Positions 8,153 to 15,787 of a DNA stretch of 44,157 nucleotides are shown here, one piece after another; within the stretch, counting starts at the first letter, position 1; each line of letters opens with the position of its first letter. Under the pieces are notes generated by a model. That model had not been told where the DNA came from, searched no databases, and worked only from the letters and a program-made list of their open reading frames with translations. Both the position numbers and the translations under genes were made by a program. Source of the DNA: Flavobacteriales bacterium (GTDB taxonomy: Bacteria; Bacteroidota; Bacteroidia; Flavobacteriales_F; PHOS-HE28); contig JADJTW010000036.1 of NCBI GenBank assembly GCA_016710965.1, positions 1-44,157 on the forward strand, in the 5' to 3' direction.

Positions 8153-10275
8153 ACCCACGCATTCCCGTTCTGTTCCTGATGGTGATCGCATCACTGCGTA
8201 CCCTTGGCGTGCAAGTGAGCATCAGCACGCACGCACCTACCTGTGATCAGAACAACGGGCGTCTTTACGCCTATGCAACTGGAGGCATTACTCCCTATAC
8301 CTATTCGTGGAGCAGCGGCCAAACATCCGCCAACATCACCGGCCTGGCGCCGGGTCCATACTCGGTGACCGTAACAGATGCCCTAGGCAATACGGCCAGC
8401 GCGAACGCGACGCTTACGATGTCGTACACCACATTGGGCGGAGTTGCAGTGGTGAACAGCATCTACGATTGCAATGGCTGGTGTGCCGGGTATGTGGATA
8501 TCGACATCTCGAGCCTGGAAGGACAGGGGCCATATTCATTCAACCCTCCTCCATCCTTCACGAATGGGAGTGTTTTGCACTTCGGAAGCCTGTGCGGTGG
8601 GCAGTTGGAACTGGACATCGTGGATGCGAACGGTTGTAGTGGACACTTCAGCTATTTCGCGGGCGAAGCGAACGGTGCGGACCTTTACCTGCAATACGCT
8701 AACCCCGCCTGTGCCGGACAGAACAACGGTTCGTTCCAGATCGAAGTGTGGCAGGATATGGGCAGCTTCGGGCATTGCGTCTCGGTCTATCCGGTCGCCG
8801 GTGGATCACCCGTGTACGAGAACGGTCCAGTTCCCAGCGGCACCTACCTCACAGTGGACAACCTCGCGCCTGGCCAATACACGGTGAGTGTCATCACGTG
8901 CGATGGCATGGGTGCACAGTATTGTCCGGGGCCTTCCATAGAAGTTGAGATCCTGGATCTTGGTCCACTGTGTGGCGGCGTGCAAGGACTCGTGTTCCAT
9001 GATGCGGACCAGAACTGTTCGCAAGGCAGCGGCGACATTCCTTTACCCTACCAAGTGCTCACCATCCTCCCCGGACCGGAATACGCCATCACCGATGCCA
9101 ATGGCCATTTCTTGCGCAACTTGGATTACGGCGCGTATACCGTGGAACAGAGCGATCCCGAACTGGTCCAACTCTGTCCTCCTGCGGGAGCGATCCCGTT
9201 CTCGTTGAATGCTGGCGCCCAAGTGGCGACGATCGACCTGGCCGACAGCAGCATTGTTCCACATGATCTCGATGTCCATCTCTGGAGCACCAGCGCGCGC
9301 CCCGGCTTCTACACTCAGGTGACCGCCGTGGTGCGCAACAATAGCGCGTACCCCAGTGGTTCGGTGGATCTATCGCTTTCGTTCGATGCATTGTTGACGA
9401 ACCCGGCACCCGCGAACGGACTCTGGACCATCGGCATCGTGCAGCCATACGCGGAGGCCGTGCGCACCTTCAGTGCGCTGGTACCGGCGAACATCAATCT
9501 GCTCGGAACGGTGATGAACTACACCGCGACCGTGACCAACAGCGCAAGCGAGACGAACACCAGCAACAACACGACCACACTGGCGGTAACGATCACCGGC
9601 AGCTACGACCCCAACGACAAACAGGGGATCGCTAGCAGTGGAACGAGCCCGTGGCAGTACTTCCTGGACCAGGATGAGTGGATCGACTACACCATCCGTT
9701 TCCAGAACACAGGAACAGCAGCAGCCGAAAGCGTGGTGATCCGCGACACACTCGACGCCGACCTGAACATCGCTTCACTGGAGATCCTTGGTGCTTCACA
9801 TGCATTCACGCCGGTGTTCGACGATGGCCGCGAGATCGCTTTCACCTTCAGCAACATCAACCTGCCCGACAGTAGTACTGACCTATTGGGAAGTCAGGGC
9901 TTCGTCAGTTACCGCATCAAACCGAACGATGGGTTGCTTGTCGGCAACTTGCTGGAGAACACCGCGAACATCTATTTCGATTTCAATCCTGCGATCGTCA
10001 CCAATACCACGAGCCATTGGGTGGACTTCAGTACCAGCTTGCCAGAGCAGCCGCTGGAGCAAGTGCTGGTCCTGCCGAATCCGACGAGCGATTTGCTCAA
10101 CGTGATCCTTCCTAAGGGACCGAATTCCGTTGAGGTGATCAGCATCGATGGCCGCCGGATTCAGGTGCCCGCCACGCGACGCGACAACGGCTTCCAACTT
10201 GATGTGCGATCCTTGCAGCCGGGGACCTACCTGCTCCGCACCGGGAACAGCGTCGCTCGCTTCGTGAAACAGTAG
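8149..10275 (+). CDS. SprB-repeat / DUF7619 T9SS-sorted secreted protein, copy 2
   Basis: This is a 708-residue tandem paralogue of the preceding gene. It starts at an ATG overlapping the previous TGA by four bases. The layout is the same: signal peptide, SprB-like repeat (ISTHAPTCDQNNGRLYAYAT, GITPYTYSWSSG, GLAPGPYSVTVTDALGN), a Cna-B-like domain (GLVFHDADQNCSQG), a CARDB-like region (HDLDVHLWSTSARPGF), SYDPNDKQG plus DEWIDYTIRFQNTGTA, and a sorting domain (LPNPTSDLLNVILP to RFVKQ). The N-terminal third is much less similar to copy 1 than the DUF7619 region, so the exposed part has diverged while the C-terminal half stayed alike. The stop lies four bases before the convergent valS stop. A surface adhesin role is inferred, not shown. 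Confidence 0.85.
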   Translation: MNPRIPVLFLMVIASLRTLGVQVSISTHAPTCDQNNGRLYAYATGGITPYTYSWSSGQTSANITGLAPGPYSVTVTDALGNTASANATLTMSYTTLGGVAVVNSIYDCNGWCAGYVDIDISSLEGQGPYSFNPPPSFTNGSVLHFGSLCGGQLELDIVDANGCSGHFSYFAGEANGADLYLQYANPACAGQNNGSFQIEVWQDMGSFGHCVSVYPVAGGSPVYENGPVPSGTYLTVDNLAPGQYTVSVITCDGMGAQYCPGPSIEVEILDLGPLCGGVQGLVFHDADQNCSQGSGDIPLPYQVLTILPGPEYAITDANGHFLRNLDYGAYTVEQSDPELVQLCPPAGAIPFSLNAGAQVATIDLADSSIVPHDLDVHLWSTSARPGFYTQVTAVVRNNSAYPSGSVDLSLSFDALLTNPAPANGLWTIGIVQPYAEAVRTFSALVPANINLLGTVMNYTATVTNSASETNTSNNTTTLAVTITGSYDPNDKQGIASSGTSPWQYFLDQDEWIDYTIRFQNTGTAAAESVVIRDTLDADLNIASLEILGASHAFTPVFDDGREIAFTFSNINLPDSSTDLLGSQGFVSYRIKPNDGLLVGNLLENTANIYFDFNPAIVTNTTSHWVDFSTSLPEQPLEQVLVLPNPTSDLLNVILPKGPNSVEVISIDGRRIQVPATRRDNGFQLDVRSLQPGTYLLRTGNSVARFVKQ
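9958..10017 (+). repeat. 60-base direct repeat, second copy
   Basis: Identical to 7826-7885. It lies in the conserved DUF7619 end of the second tandem paralogue. Confidence 0.9.
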
Positions 10276-10279
10276 CAAC

Positions 10280-12904
10280 TCACTTCAGCACAGCCAACCG
10301 CTCCTCCAGCGCCTTGATCTTCGCCTCGGCATCCGCCTTCTTCTTGCGCTCGTTCTCAAGCACGGCAGGTGGGGCACCGTTCACGAAGCGTTCGTTGCTG
10401 AGCTTCTTGTCCACGGCATTCAGGAAGCCGCGCAAGTACGTAAGCTCCTCTTCGGCCTTCTTCACCTCGGCCTCGGTATCAAGTTCCCCACCTGGATCAA
10501 CAGCATACTCGGTGGTGCCCACGAGGAAGGTGATCGCGCCTTGCGCTACGGTCTCCGCCTCGGCAATGGCGCCCACGTTCGCCAGCTTGCCCACCAACGT
10601 GGAAACGGCTGGTCGCATCGGGGCGCGACCCTTCACCTGCACATCGATGGCATCCTTCGGGCTCATGCCCTTTCCGTTGCGCAGGTTGCGCACGCTCGTC
10701 ACCAGATCGAACGCATGCTGCACCTCTGCATTGAGCTTCGCGTCGCCTTCACCGCCTTTCGGCCAGGGCGTGACGATGATGTCCTCCCCTTCATTGCGAT
10801 CGCGTAGCAGATGCCACACCTCTTCGCTGAGGAAGGGCATGAAGGGATGCAGCAACTTGAGGACATCCTCGAAGAGCGTGATGGTCGCTTCGTAGGTCTT
10901 CTTGTCAATGGGCTCTCCCACGCCATTGGCGAAGGCGGGCTTGATGCTCTCAAGGTACCAGCTGCAGAGATCATCCCAGATGAGCTTGTAGGTGGCCATG
11001 AGCGCTTCGCTGATCCGGAACTGGTCGAAGAGGCCATCGATCTCCGTGGTGCTGCCCGCGATGCGCGAACGCATCCACGCGACTGCTGCTTCCGAAGAAG
11101 CGGGTTGCGGTCTGTCCGCCACGCTCCAGCCCTTCACCAACCGGAACGCGTTCCAGATCTTGTTGCTGAAGTTGCGCCCTTGCTCGCAGAGCGAATCGTC
11201 GTACGGCAGGTCGTTGCCCGCCGGCGAAGTGAGCAGCATGCCCACACGCACGCCATCGGCGCCGAACTTCTCGATCAGCTCCAACGGGTCCGGGCTGTTG
11301 CCCAGGCTCTTGCTCATCTTCCGGCCCTGCTTGTCGCGCACGATGCCTGTGAGGTATACGTTCTTGAACGGCACTTCGCCGCGGTACTCCAAGCCGGCCA
11401 TGATCATGCGCGCCACCCAGAAGAAGAGGATCTCCGGCGCGGTCACCAGATCGTTGGTCGGGTAGTAGTACTTGATGTCGGCGTTGTCCGGGTTCTCGAA
11501 ACCATCGAACACACTGATCGGCCAGAGCCAGCTACTGAACCAGGTATCCACGACATCTTCATCCTGCTTGATGCCGTTGATGCTTTGTCCCGCGGCTTTG
11601 AATTGCGCGGTCGCTTCGACCTCAGTGCGACAGACCGCTGCATCGCCAGCATCGTTGTACCAAGCAGGGATCTGCTGGCCCCACCACAACTGGCGGCTGA
11701 TGCACCAGTCGCGCACGTTCTCCATCCAATACTTGTAGGTATTGGTGAATTTCTGCGGATGCAATCTCACGCGACCATCGAGCACGACTTCCAACGCGGG
11801 CTTCGCGAGTTCGCTCATCTTCACGAACCACTGGAGCGAGAGGCGCGGCTCGATCACCGCATCGGTGCGCTCGCTGTAGCCCACCTTGTTCTTGATGTCC
11901 TCGATCTTCACGAGGTGCCCTTTATCCTCCAGTTCCTTCACGATCTTCTTGCGCGCAGCGAAGCGGTCTTCGCCGATATGTAGTTGTGCAGCAGCGCTTA
12001 GCGTCCCGTTCGCTTCGAGGATGTCGATGGTCTCGAGCTGGTGCTTCTTTCCCAACTCGTAGTCGTTCACGTCGTGCGCGGGCGTCACCTTCAACGCACC
12101 GGTTCCGAACTCGCGCTCCACGTACTCGTCGAAGATGATGGGGATGCTGCGTCCGATCAATGGCACGAGGACACGTTTGCCTTTGCGGTGCGCGTATCGT
12201 TCATCCTCGGGATGGACCGCGACGGCTGAGTCACCGAGGATCGTCTCCGGCCGTGTGGTGGCGATGGTCACCCAGGTATCCTTCTCTCCTTCCACCGCAT
12301 AACGCACATGGAAGAGTCGTGAGTTCACTTCCTTATGGATCACTTCCTCGTCGCTCACAGCGGTGAGCGCGACCGGATCCCAATTCACCATACGCTGGCC
12401 CCGATAGACCAGTCCTTTCTTGTGCAGGTCGATGAAGACATCGAGCACGGCCTCGCTCAACTTCGGCTCCATGGTGAAGCGCGTGCGATCCCAGTCGCAA
12501 CTGGCACCAAGCTTCTTCAATTGCTCCAGGATCACGCCGCCGTACTTGTCCTTCCAAGCATGCGCGTGCTCGAGGAACTTCTCGCGGCCGATCACGCTCT
12601 TCTTGATCCCTTGTTCGGCGAGCAAGCGCACCACCTTCGCTTCCGTGGCGATGCTCGCATGGTCCGTTCCGGGAACCCAGCATGCGTTCTTCCCTTGCAT
12701 ACGCGCGCGGCGCACCAGCACGTCCTGGATGGTGTTGTTCAGCATGTGCCCCATGTGCAGAACGCCTGTGACGTTCGGCGGAGGGATCACCACGGTGTAG
12801 GGCTCACGGTTGTCGGGCACACTGCGGAAGTATCCCTTCTGCATCCAATGCGGATACCATTTGCCCTCTGCGGCGAAGTGATCGTAATGCTTGGGGAGCT
12901 CCAT
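10280..12904 (-). CDS. valS: Valine--tRNA ligase
   Basis: This 874-residue class I aminoacyl-tRNA synthetase attaches valine to tRNA-Val in the cytoplasm. The HIGH motif is HMGH at residues 50-53 within PPPNVTGVLHMGHMLNNTIQ. KMSKS lies at about 529-533 in GRKMSKSLGNSPDPLELI, with the ValRS-type NSPDP after it. The editing (CP1) region shows TTRPETILGDSAVAVHPED. The C-terminal coiled-coil tRNA-binding arm is present (EVKKAEEELTYLRGFLNAVD; NERKKKADAEAKIKALEERL). Length is normal and no frameshift is seen, which contrasts with the poor state of the flanking regions. It is transcribed divergently from the DUF1573 pair. Confidence 0.97.
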   Translation of the reverse strand: MELPKHYDHFAAEGKWYPHWMQKGYFRSVPDNREPYTVVIPPPNVTGVLHMGHMLNNTIQDVLVRRARMQGKNACWVPGTDHASIATEAKVVRLLAEQGIKKSVIGREKFLEHAHAWKDKYGGVILEQLKKLGASCDWDRTRFTMEPKLSEAVLDVFIDLHKKGLVYRGQRMVNWDPVALTAVSDEEVIHKEVNSRLFHVRYAVEGEKDTWVTIATTRPETILGDSAVAVHPEDERYAHRKGKRVLVPLIGRSIPIIFDEYVEREFGTGALKVTPAHDVNDYELGKKHQLETIDILEANGTLSAAAQLHIGEDRFAARKKIVKELEDKGHLVKIEDIKNKVGYSERTDAVIEPRLSLQWFVKMSELAKPALEVVLDGRVRLHPQKFTNTYKYWMENVRDWCISRQLWWGQQIPAWYNDAGDAAVCRTEVEATAQFKAAGQSINGIKQDEDVVDTWFSSWLWPISVFDGFENPDNADIKYYYPTNDLVTAPEILFFWVARMIMAGLEYRGEVPFKNVYLTGIVRDKQGRKMSKSLGNSPDPLELIEKFGADGVRVGMLLTSPAGNDLPYDDSLCEQGRNFSNKIWNAFRLVKGWSVADRPQPASSEAAVAWMRSRIAGSTTEIDGLFDQFRISEALMATYKLIWDDLCSWYLESIKPAFANGVGEPIDKKTYEATITLFEDVLKLLHPFMPFLSEEVWHLLRDRNEGEDIIVTPWPKGGEGDAKLNAEVQHAFDLVTSVRNLRNGKGMSPKDAIDVQVKGRAPMRPAVSTLVGKLANVGAIAEAETVAQGAITFLVGTTEYAVDPGGELDTEAEVKKAEEELTYLRGFLNAVDKKLSNERFVNGAPPAVLENERKKKADAEAKIKALEERLAVLK

Positions 12905-12920
12905 ACTGCGGAATGAGCGG

Positions 12921-12928
12921 CGAAAGTA
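12921..12928 (-). promoter_or_regulatory. Candidate -7 box for valS
   Basis: On the minus strand the sequence is TACTTTCG, 16 bases before the valS ATG. The remaining 150 bases up to the divergent gene at 13079 hold a G5/C5 hairpin (13014-13032) but no T-box leader was seen. Confidence 0.4.
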
Positions 12929-13078
12929 CGTGGCACGCGAAGAGCCGATCGTTCATCACGTAGGTTCGTCGGGGCCTACGGAAGCCTGCTGTTAATGTCG
13001 TGTTAAGGTCGACGGGGGTGGGAAAGCCCCCCTCAATTTTGGCGTACCAACATCGAAAACACTCAACCCTACGCACCC

Positions 13079-13525
13079 ATGAACAAGTTCCTCCTCTCTG
13101 TCGGCTTCGGGCTTTCGATGCTCGCTGCCAGCGCGCAAACACAAGTCGGCGGTCCTCAGATCTCGATCGACAAGGAGTCGCACGACTACGGCACCATCCC
13201 CCAGGGCGCCAATGGCACCTGCGAGTTCATTGTTACGAACACCGGTGATGCGCCCTTGATCATCACACAATGCCAGGGCAGCTGCGGATGCACGGTGCCC
13301 AAGTGCGACACCGCTCCCATCAAGCCCGGCGAGAAGAGCACCATCACGGTGAAGTACGACACCAACCGCACCGGCGCCATCAACAAGAGCGTGACCATCA
13401 CGAGCAACGCGACCAACGCGCCTAGCAAAGTGGTGACCATCCGAGGCACCGTGGAAGCTGCGGCGGCCACGCCCACTTCGCCCGTGAAGGAGACCAGCCC
13501 GATGGTGCCTGTTGAGAAGCACTAA
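13079..13525 (+). CDS. DUF1573 secreted protein, copy 1
   Basis: This 148-residue protein has a signal peptide (cleavage near residue 19, after SAQ) and then a single DUF1573 domain: KESHDYGTIPQGANGTCEF, VTNTGDAPLIITQCQGSCGC, TVPKCDTAPIKPGEKSTITV and TSNATNAPSKVVTIRGTV. DUF1573 is an immunoglobulin-like (ASH/Hydin-type) beta-sandwich common in exported Bacteroidota proteins, with no proven function. The GSCGCTVPKC cysteine cluster is typical of the family. A Thr/Pro-rich tail follows. The second copy starts 32 bases downstream, so the pair is probably co-transcribed and ends at the hairpin at 14013. Confidence 0.9.
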   Translation: MNKFLLSVGFGLSMLAASAQTQVGGPQISIDKESHDYGTIPQGANGTCEFIVTNTGDAPLIITQCQGSCGCTVPKCDTAPIKPGEKSTITVKYDTNRTGAINKSVTITSNATNAPSKVVTIRGTVEAAAATPTSPVKETSPMVPVEKH

Positions 13526-13557
13526 GCTGCGGCACGCGATCCGCAAGCACGAACCCC

Positions 13558-13992
13558 ATGAAGAAGACACTGATCGCCGCCTGCCTCGGCCTGCTGGCCC
13601 TTGGCAGCATCGCACAGGAGAACACCCGCCCCGTAGGCGGTAGCGGCCCCATGATCCAACTGGACAAGGACGTACATGACTACGGTACCATTCCACAGGG
13701 CGCCAATGGCGAATGCACTTTCACGGTCACCAACATCGGCGATGCGCCTTTGATCCTCACCAACTGCAAAGGCAGTTGCGGATGCACGGTGCCCAAGTGC
13801 GACACGGAGCCCATCCTGCCGGGCGCCAAGAGCGCTATCACCGTTCGGTACGACACCAAGCGCGCGGGTGCGATCAACAAGAGCGTGACCATCAGCAGCA
13901 ATGCCACCAACGAACCGGAGAAGACCGTGCGCATCAAAGGCCACGTGGAGGCTCCGCCGGGCGCACCTGCTGGAACAGGCACGCCGCAATAA
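13558..13992 (+). CDS. DUF1573 secreted protein, copy 2
   Basis: This 144-residue tandem paralogue of the previous gene has a signal peptide and one DUF1573 domain (KDVHDYGTIPQGANGECTF, VTNIGDAPLILTNCKGSCGC, TVPKCDTEPILPGAKSAITV, SSNATNEPEKTVRIKGHV). The core is almost the same as copy 1, including the run of codons for GCTVPKCDT, while signal peptides and tails differ. This suggests a fairly recent duplication under purifying selection. A strong hairpin follows 20 bases after the stop. Function unknown; extracytoplasmic location is predicted from the signal peptide. Confidence 0.9.
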   Translation: MKKTLIAACLGLLALGSIAQENTRPVGGSGPMIQLDKDVHDYGTIPQGANGECTFTVTNIGDAPLILTNCKGSCGCTVPKCDTEPILPGAKSAITVRYDTKRAGAINKSVTISSNATNEPEKTVRIKGHVEAPPGAPAGTGTPQ

Positions 13993-14012
13993 GTCCTTCT
14001 CGATACCAGCTG

Positions 14013-14037
14013 AAGCCCCTCCCGAACAGAGGGGCTT
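14013..14037 (+). terminator. Hairpin terminator after the DUF1573 pair
   Basis: AAGCCCCTC and GAGGGGCTT form a perfect 9-bp stem around CCGAACA, followed by CTTCGTT. Confidence 0.75.
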
Positions 14038-14090
14038 CTTCGTTGATGGCAGCGGGCAAGTGCCGAACTTCGTCGCCCGATCCCAGAGCC

Positions 14091-15320
14091 ATGCCATCGA
14101 TCTCCACCAAAGGGCGCAATATGCCGCCTTCGCCCATCCGCAAGCTGGTTCCCTTTGCCGAAGCGGCCAAGAAGCGCGGTGTGCATGTCATCCACCTCAA
14201 TATCGGGCAGCCCGATATCGCCACGCCCGAGGTGGCGCTGGACGCCATGCACAAGCTGGACAGGAAGGTGATCGAGTACAGCCACAGCGCCGGCTTCGAG
14301 AGCTACAGGAAAGGGCTGGCCGAATACTATGCGCAGCATGGGATTACAGTCACGCATGAGGAGATCATCGTCACCACCGGCGGGAGCGAGGCCCTGCTCT
14401 TCGGCATGATGGCCTGCTTCGAGCCCGGCGATGAGATCATCATCCCTGAGCCGTACTACGCCAACTACAACAGCTTCGCCATGGCGGCCGGAGTGAAGGT
14501 GGTGCCCGTTCGCTGCTCCATCTCCGATGGCTTCGCGCTTCCTCCCATCGCTGCATTCGAAGCCTTGATCACCCCGCGCACCAAGGGCATCCTCATCTGC
14601 AATCCCGGCAACCCCACAGGTTACCTGTACAGCCGCAAGGAACTGGAGACGCTGCGCGACATCGTGAAAGCCCATGACCTGTACCTCTTCGCGGACGAGG
14701 TGTACCGCGAGTTCTGCTACGATGGCGCAACGCCCGTGAGCGCAATGACCTTGGAAGGCATTGAGCAGAACACCATCCTTGTGGATAGTGTGAGCAAGCG
14801 ATACAGCATGTGCGGCGCGCGCGTTGGCGCCTTCATCACGCACAACAAGGAATTGCTTGGTGCGGTGCTGAAGTTCGCTCAAGCGCGGTTGAGCCCCCCC
14901 ACGTTCGGGCAGATCGCCTCGGAAGCGGCCTTGCGTACACCGCAGAGCTACTTCCACGCGGTGATCGACGAGTACAAGCAGCGCCGGGATATCCTGGTGG
15001 ACGGCCTGAACACCATACCGGGCGTTACCTGCCCGAAGCCGAAAGGTGCGTTCTATTGTGTAGCCGAACTGCCCATCGATGATAGTGATGCCTTCTGCCA
15101 ATGGCTGCTTGAATCGTTCAGCCACGAAGGCCATACGGTGATGATGGCACCCGCCACCGGCTTCTATGCCGATCCTGCCACGGGCAGGAAGCAGGTTCGC
15201 CTGGCCTACGTGCTTGAACAGGAACAGCTCCGCCTGGCGGTATCCTGCCTCCGACTGGCCTTGGAGCAATACCCTGGCACCGTGCGCAAGCCGGTCCAAG
15301 CGGCCAGCGCCTCGCGGTAG
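14091..15320 (+). CDS. Class I/II PLP-dependent aminotransferase (aspartate aminotransferase-like)
   Basis: From ATG 14091 the product is 409 residues; ATG 14121 is an alternative. Fold-type I motifs are clear: NIGQPDIATPEVALDAM near the N-terminus, TTGGSEALLFGMMACFEPGD, EPYYANYNSFA, CNPGNPTGYLYSRKELE, LFADEVYREFCYDG, and the Schiff-base lysine Lys236 in DSVSKRYSMCGARVGAF. RKQVRLAYVLE near the C-terminus holds the Arg expected to bind the substrate alpha-carboxylate. The enzyme moves amino groups between an amino acid and a 2-oxo acid in the cytoplasm; the exact substrate cannot be read from the sequence. It is distinct from the second aminotransferase at 31962. It sits alone, after the DUF1573 terminator. 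Confidence 0.88.
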   Translation: MPSISTKGRNMPPSPIRKLVPFAEAAKKRGVHVIHLNIGQPDIATPEVALDAMHKLDRKVIEYSHSAGFESYRKGLAEYYAQHGITVTHEEIIVTTGGSEALLFGMMACFEPGDEIIIPEPYYANYNSFAMAAGVKVVPVRCSISDGFALPPIAAFEALITPRTKGILICNPGNPTGYLYSRKELETLRDIVKAHDLYLFADEVYREFCYDGATPVSAMTLEGIEQNTILVDSVSKRYSMCGARVGAFITHNKELLGAVLKFAQARLSPPTFGQIASEAALRTPQSYFHAVIDEYKQRRDILVDGLNTIPGVTCPKPKGAFYCVAELPIDDSDAFCQWLLESFSHEGHTVMMAPATGFYADPATGRKQVRLAYVLEQEQLRLAVSCLRLALEQYPGTVRKPVQAASASR

Positions 15321-15439
15321 GCCAGCGCGCTTCGCCGGTCTTTTCCAAGGCATTCGTCGTCCCGTAACCAAGTTCCGTCCCCTGCCGTTGAAGCGGCCGG
15401 CCCTGCCGATCCATGCCCAGGCCATAACACTGGAACGAG

Positions 15440-15787
15440 ATGCGATCCATTGCTTCTATCGCCGTTTTCCTTGCCTGCGCGGGAGTCGCTTCTCCTGCAG
15501 CGAGAGCGCAGCAAGCCCCACCGCCCCAAGTGGCAGCCGAGCACTACTACTACTTCGCCTGCCAGGGCATAACGAGCGACTACACTGAGAAGGTGCTCAC
15601 CGAGGCATTGCGCGGCATGGACGCCGAAATGGTGGTCTCGATAGACCGGCCGCAACAAGCCATGAAACTGGTCGCACGCTACCCGCTGAACAAGCAAGAG
15701 GTGATCTCTACCGCTGCGCAATACGGCGTAGCGCTCGCTGACCGCCGATCCGGCACTGCTCCTGAAACGAATACGCCGCGCGAGTGA
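15440..15787 (+). CDS. Small secreted protein of cassette A, predicted ferredoxin-like fold
   Basis: This 115-residue protein has a signal peptide (cleavage near residue 23) and a ~65-residue domain. Its predicted pattern is beta-alpha-beta-beta-alpha-beta: HYYYFACQGI, TEKVLTEALRGMD, AEMVVSID, MKLVARYP, KQEVISTAAQYG, VAL. The layout recalls heavy-metal-associated domains, but no CxxC metal motif is present. It aligns with the small proteins at 18279 and 20738, each also placed directly before a large T9SS protein. It lacks the TGD-AD-LRY tail found in the other two. Its TGA overlaps the next ATG (TGATG), which favours coupled translation. Function unknown; a chaperone, anchor or modulator of its partner is only a guess. 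Confidence 0.8.
   Translation: MRSIASIAVFLACAGVASPAARAQQAPPPQVAAEHYYYFACQGITSDYTEKVLTEALRGMDAEMVVSIDRPQQAMKLVARYPLNKQEVISTAAQYGVALADRRSGTAPETNTPRE

Noticed and set aside
12905..13078. Possible T-box or other riboswitch before valS, based on hairpins at 12959-12980 and 13014-13032
   Set aside because: The valS leader appears to be about 10-15 bases if the -7 box is right. The hairpins lie upstream of it, and no T-box core sequence is present.
13680..15425. Long minus-strand open frame (about 580 codons) opposite the aminotransferase gene
   Set aside because: It has no recognisable motifs, is Gly/Arg/His-rich and lies exactly antisense to a gene with complete PLP motifs. It is a high-GC shadow frame.
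15440..15787. Cassette A small protein as a metal chaperone (HMA domain)
   Set aside because: The strand-helix order is similar, but the CxxC metal site is absent in all three paralogues, so only the fold resemblance is kept.
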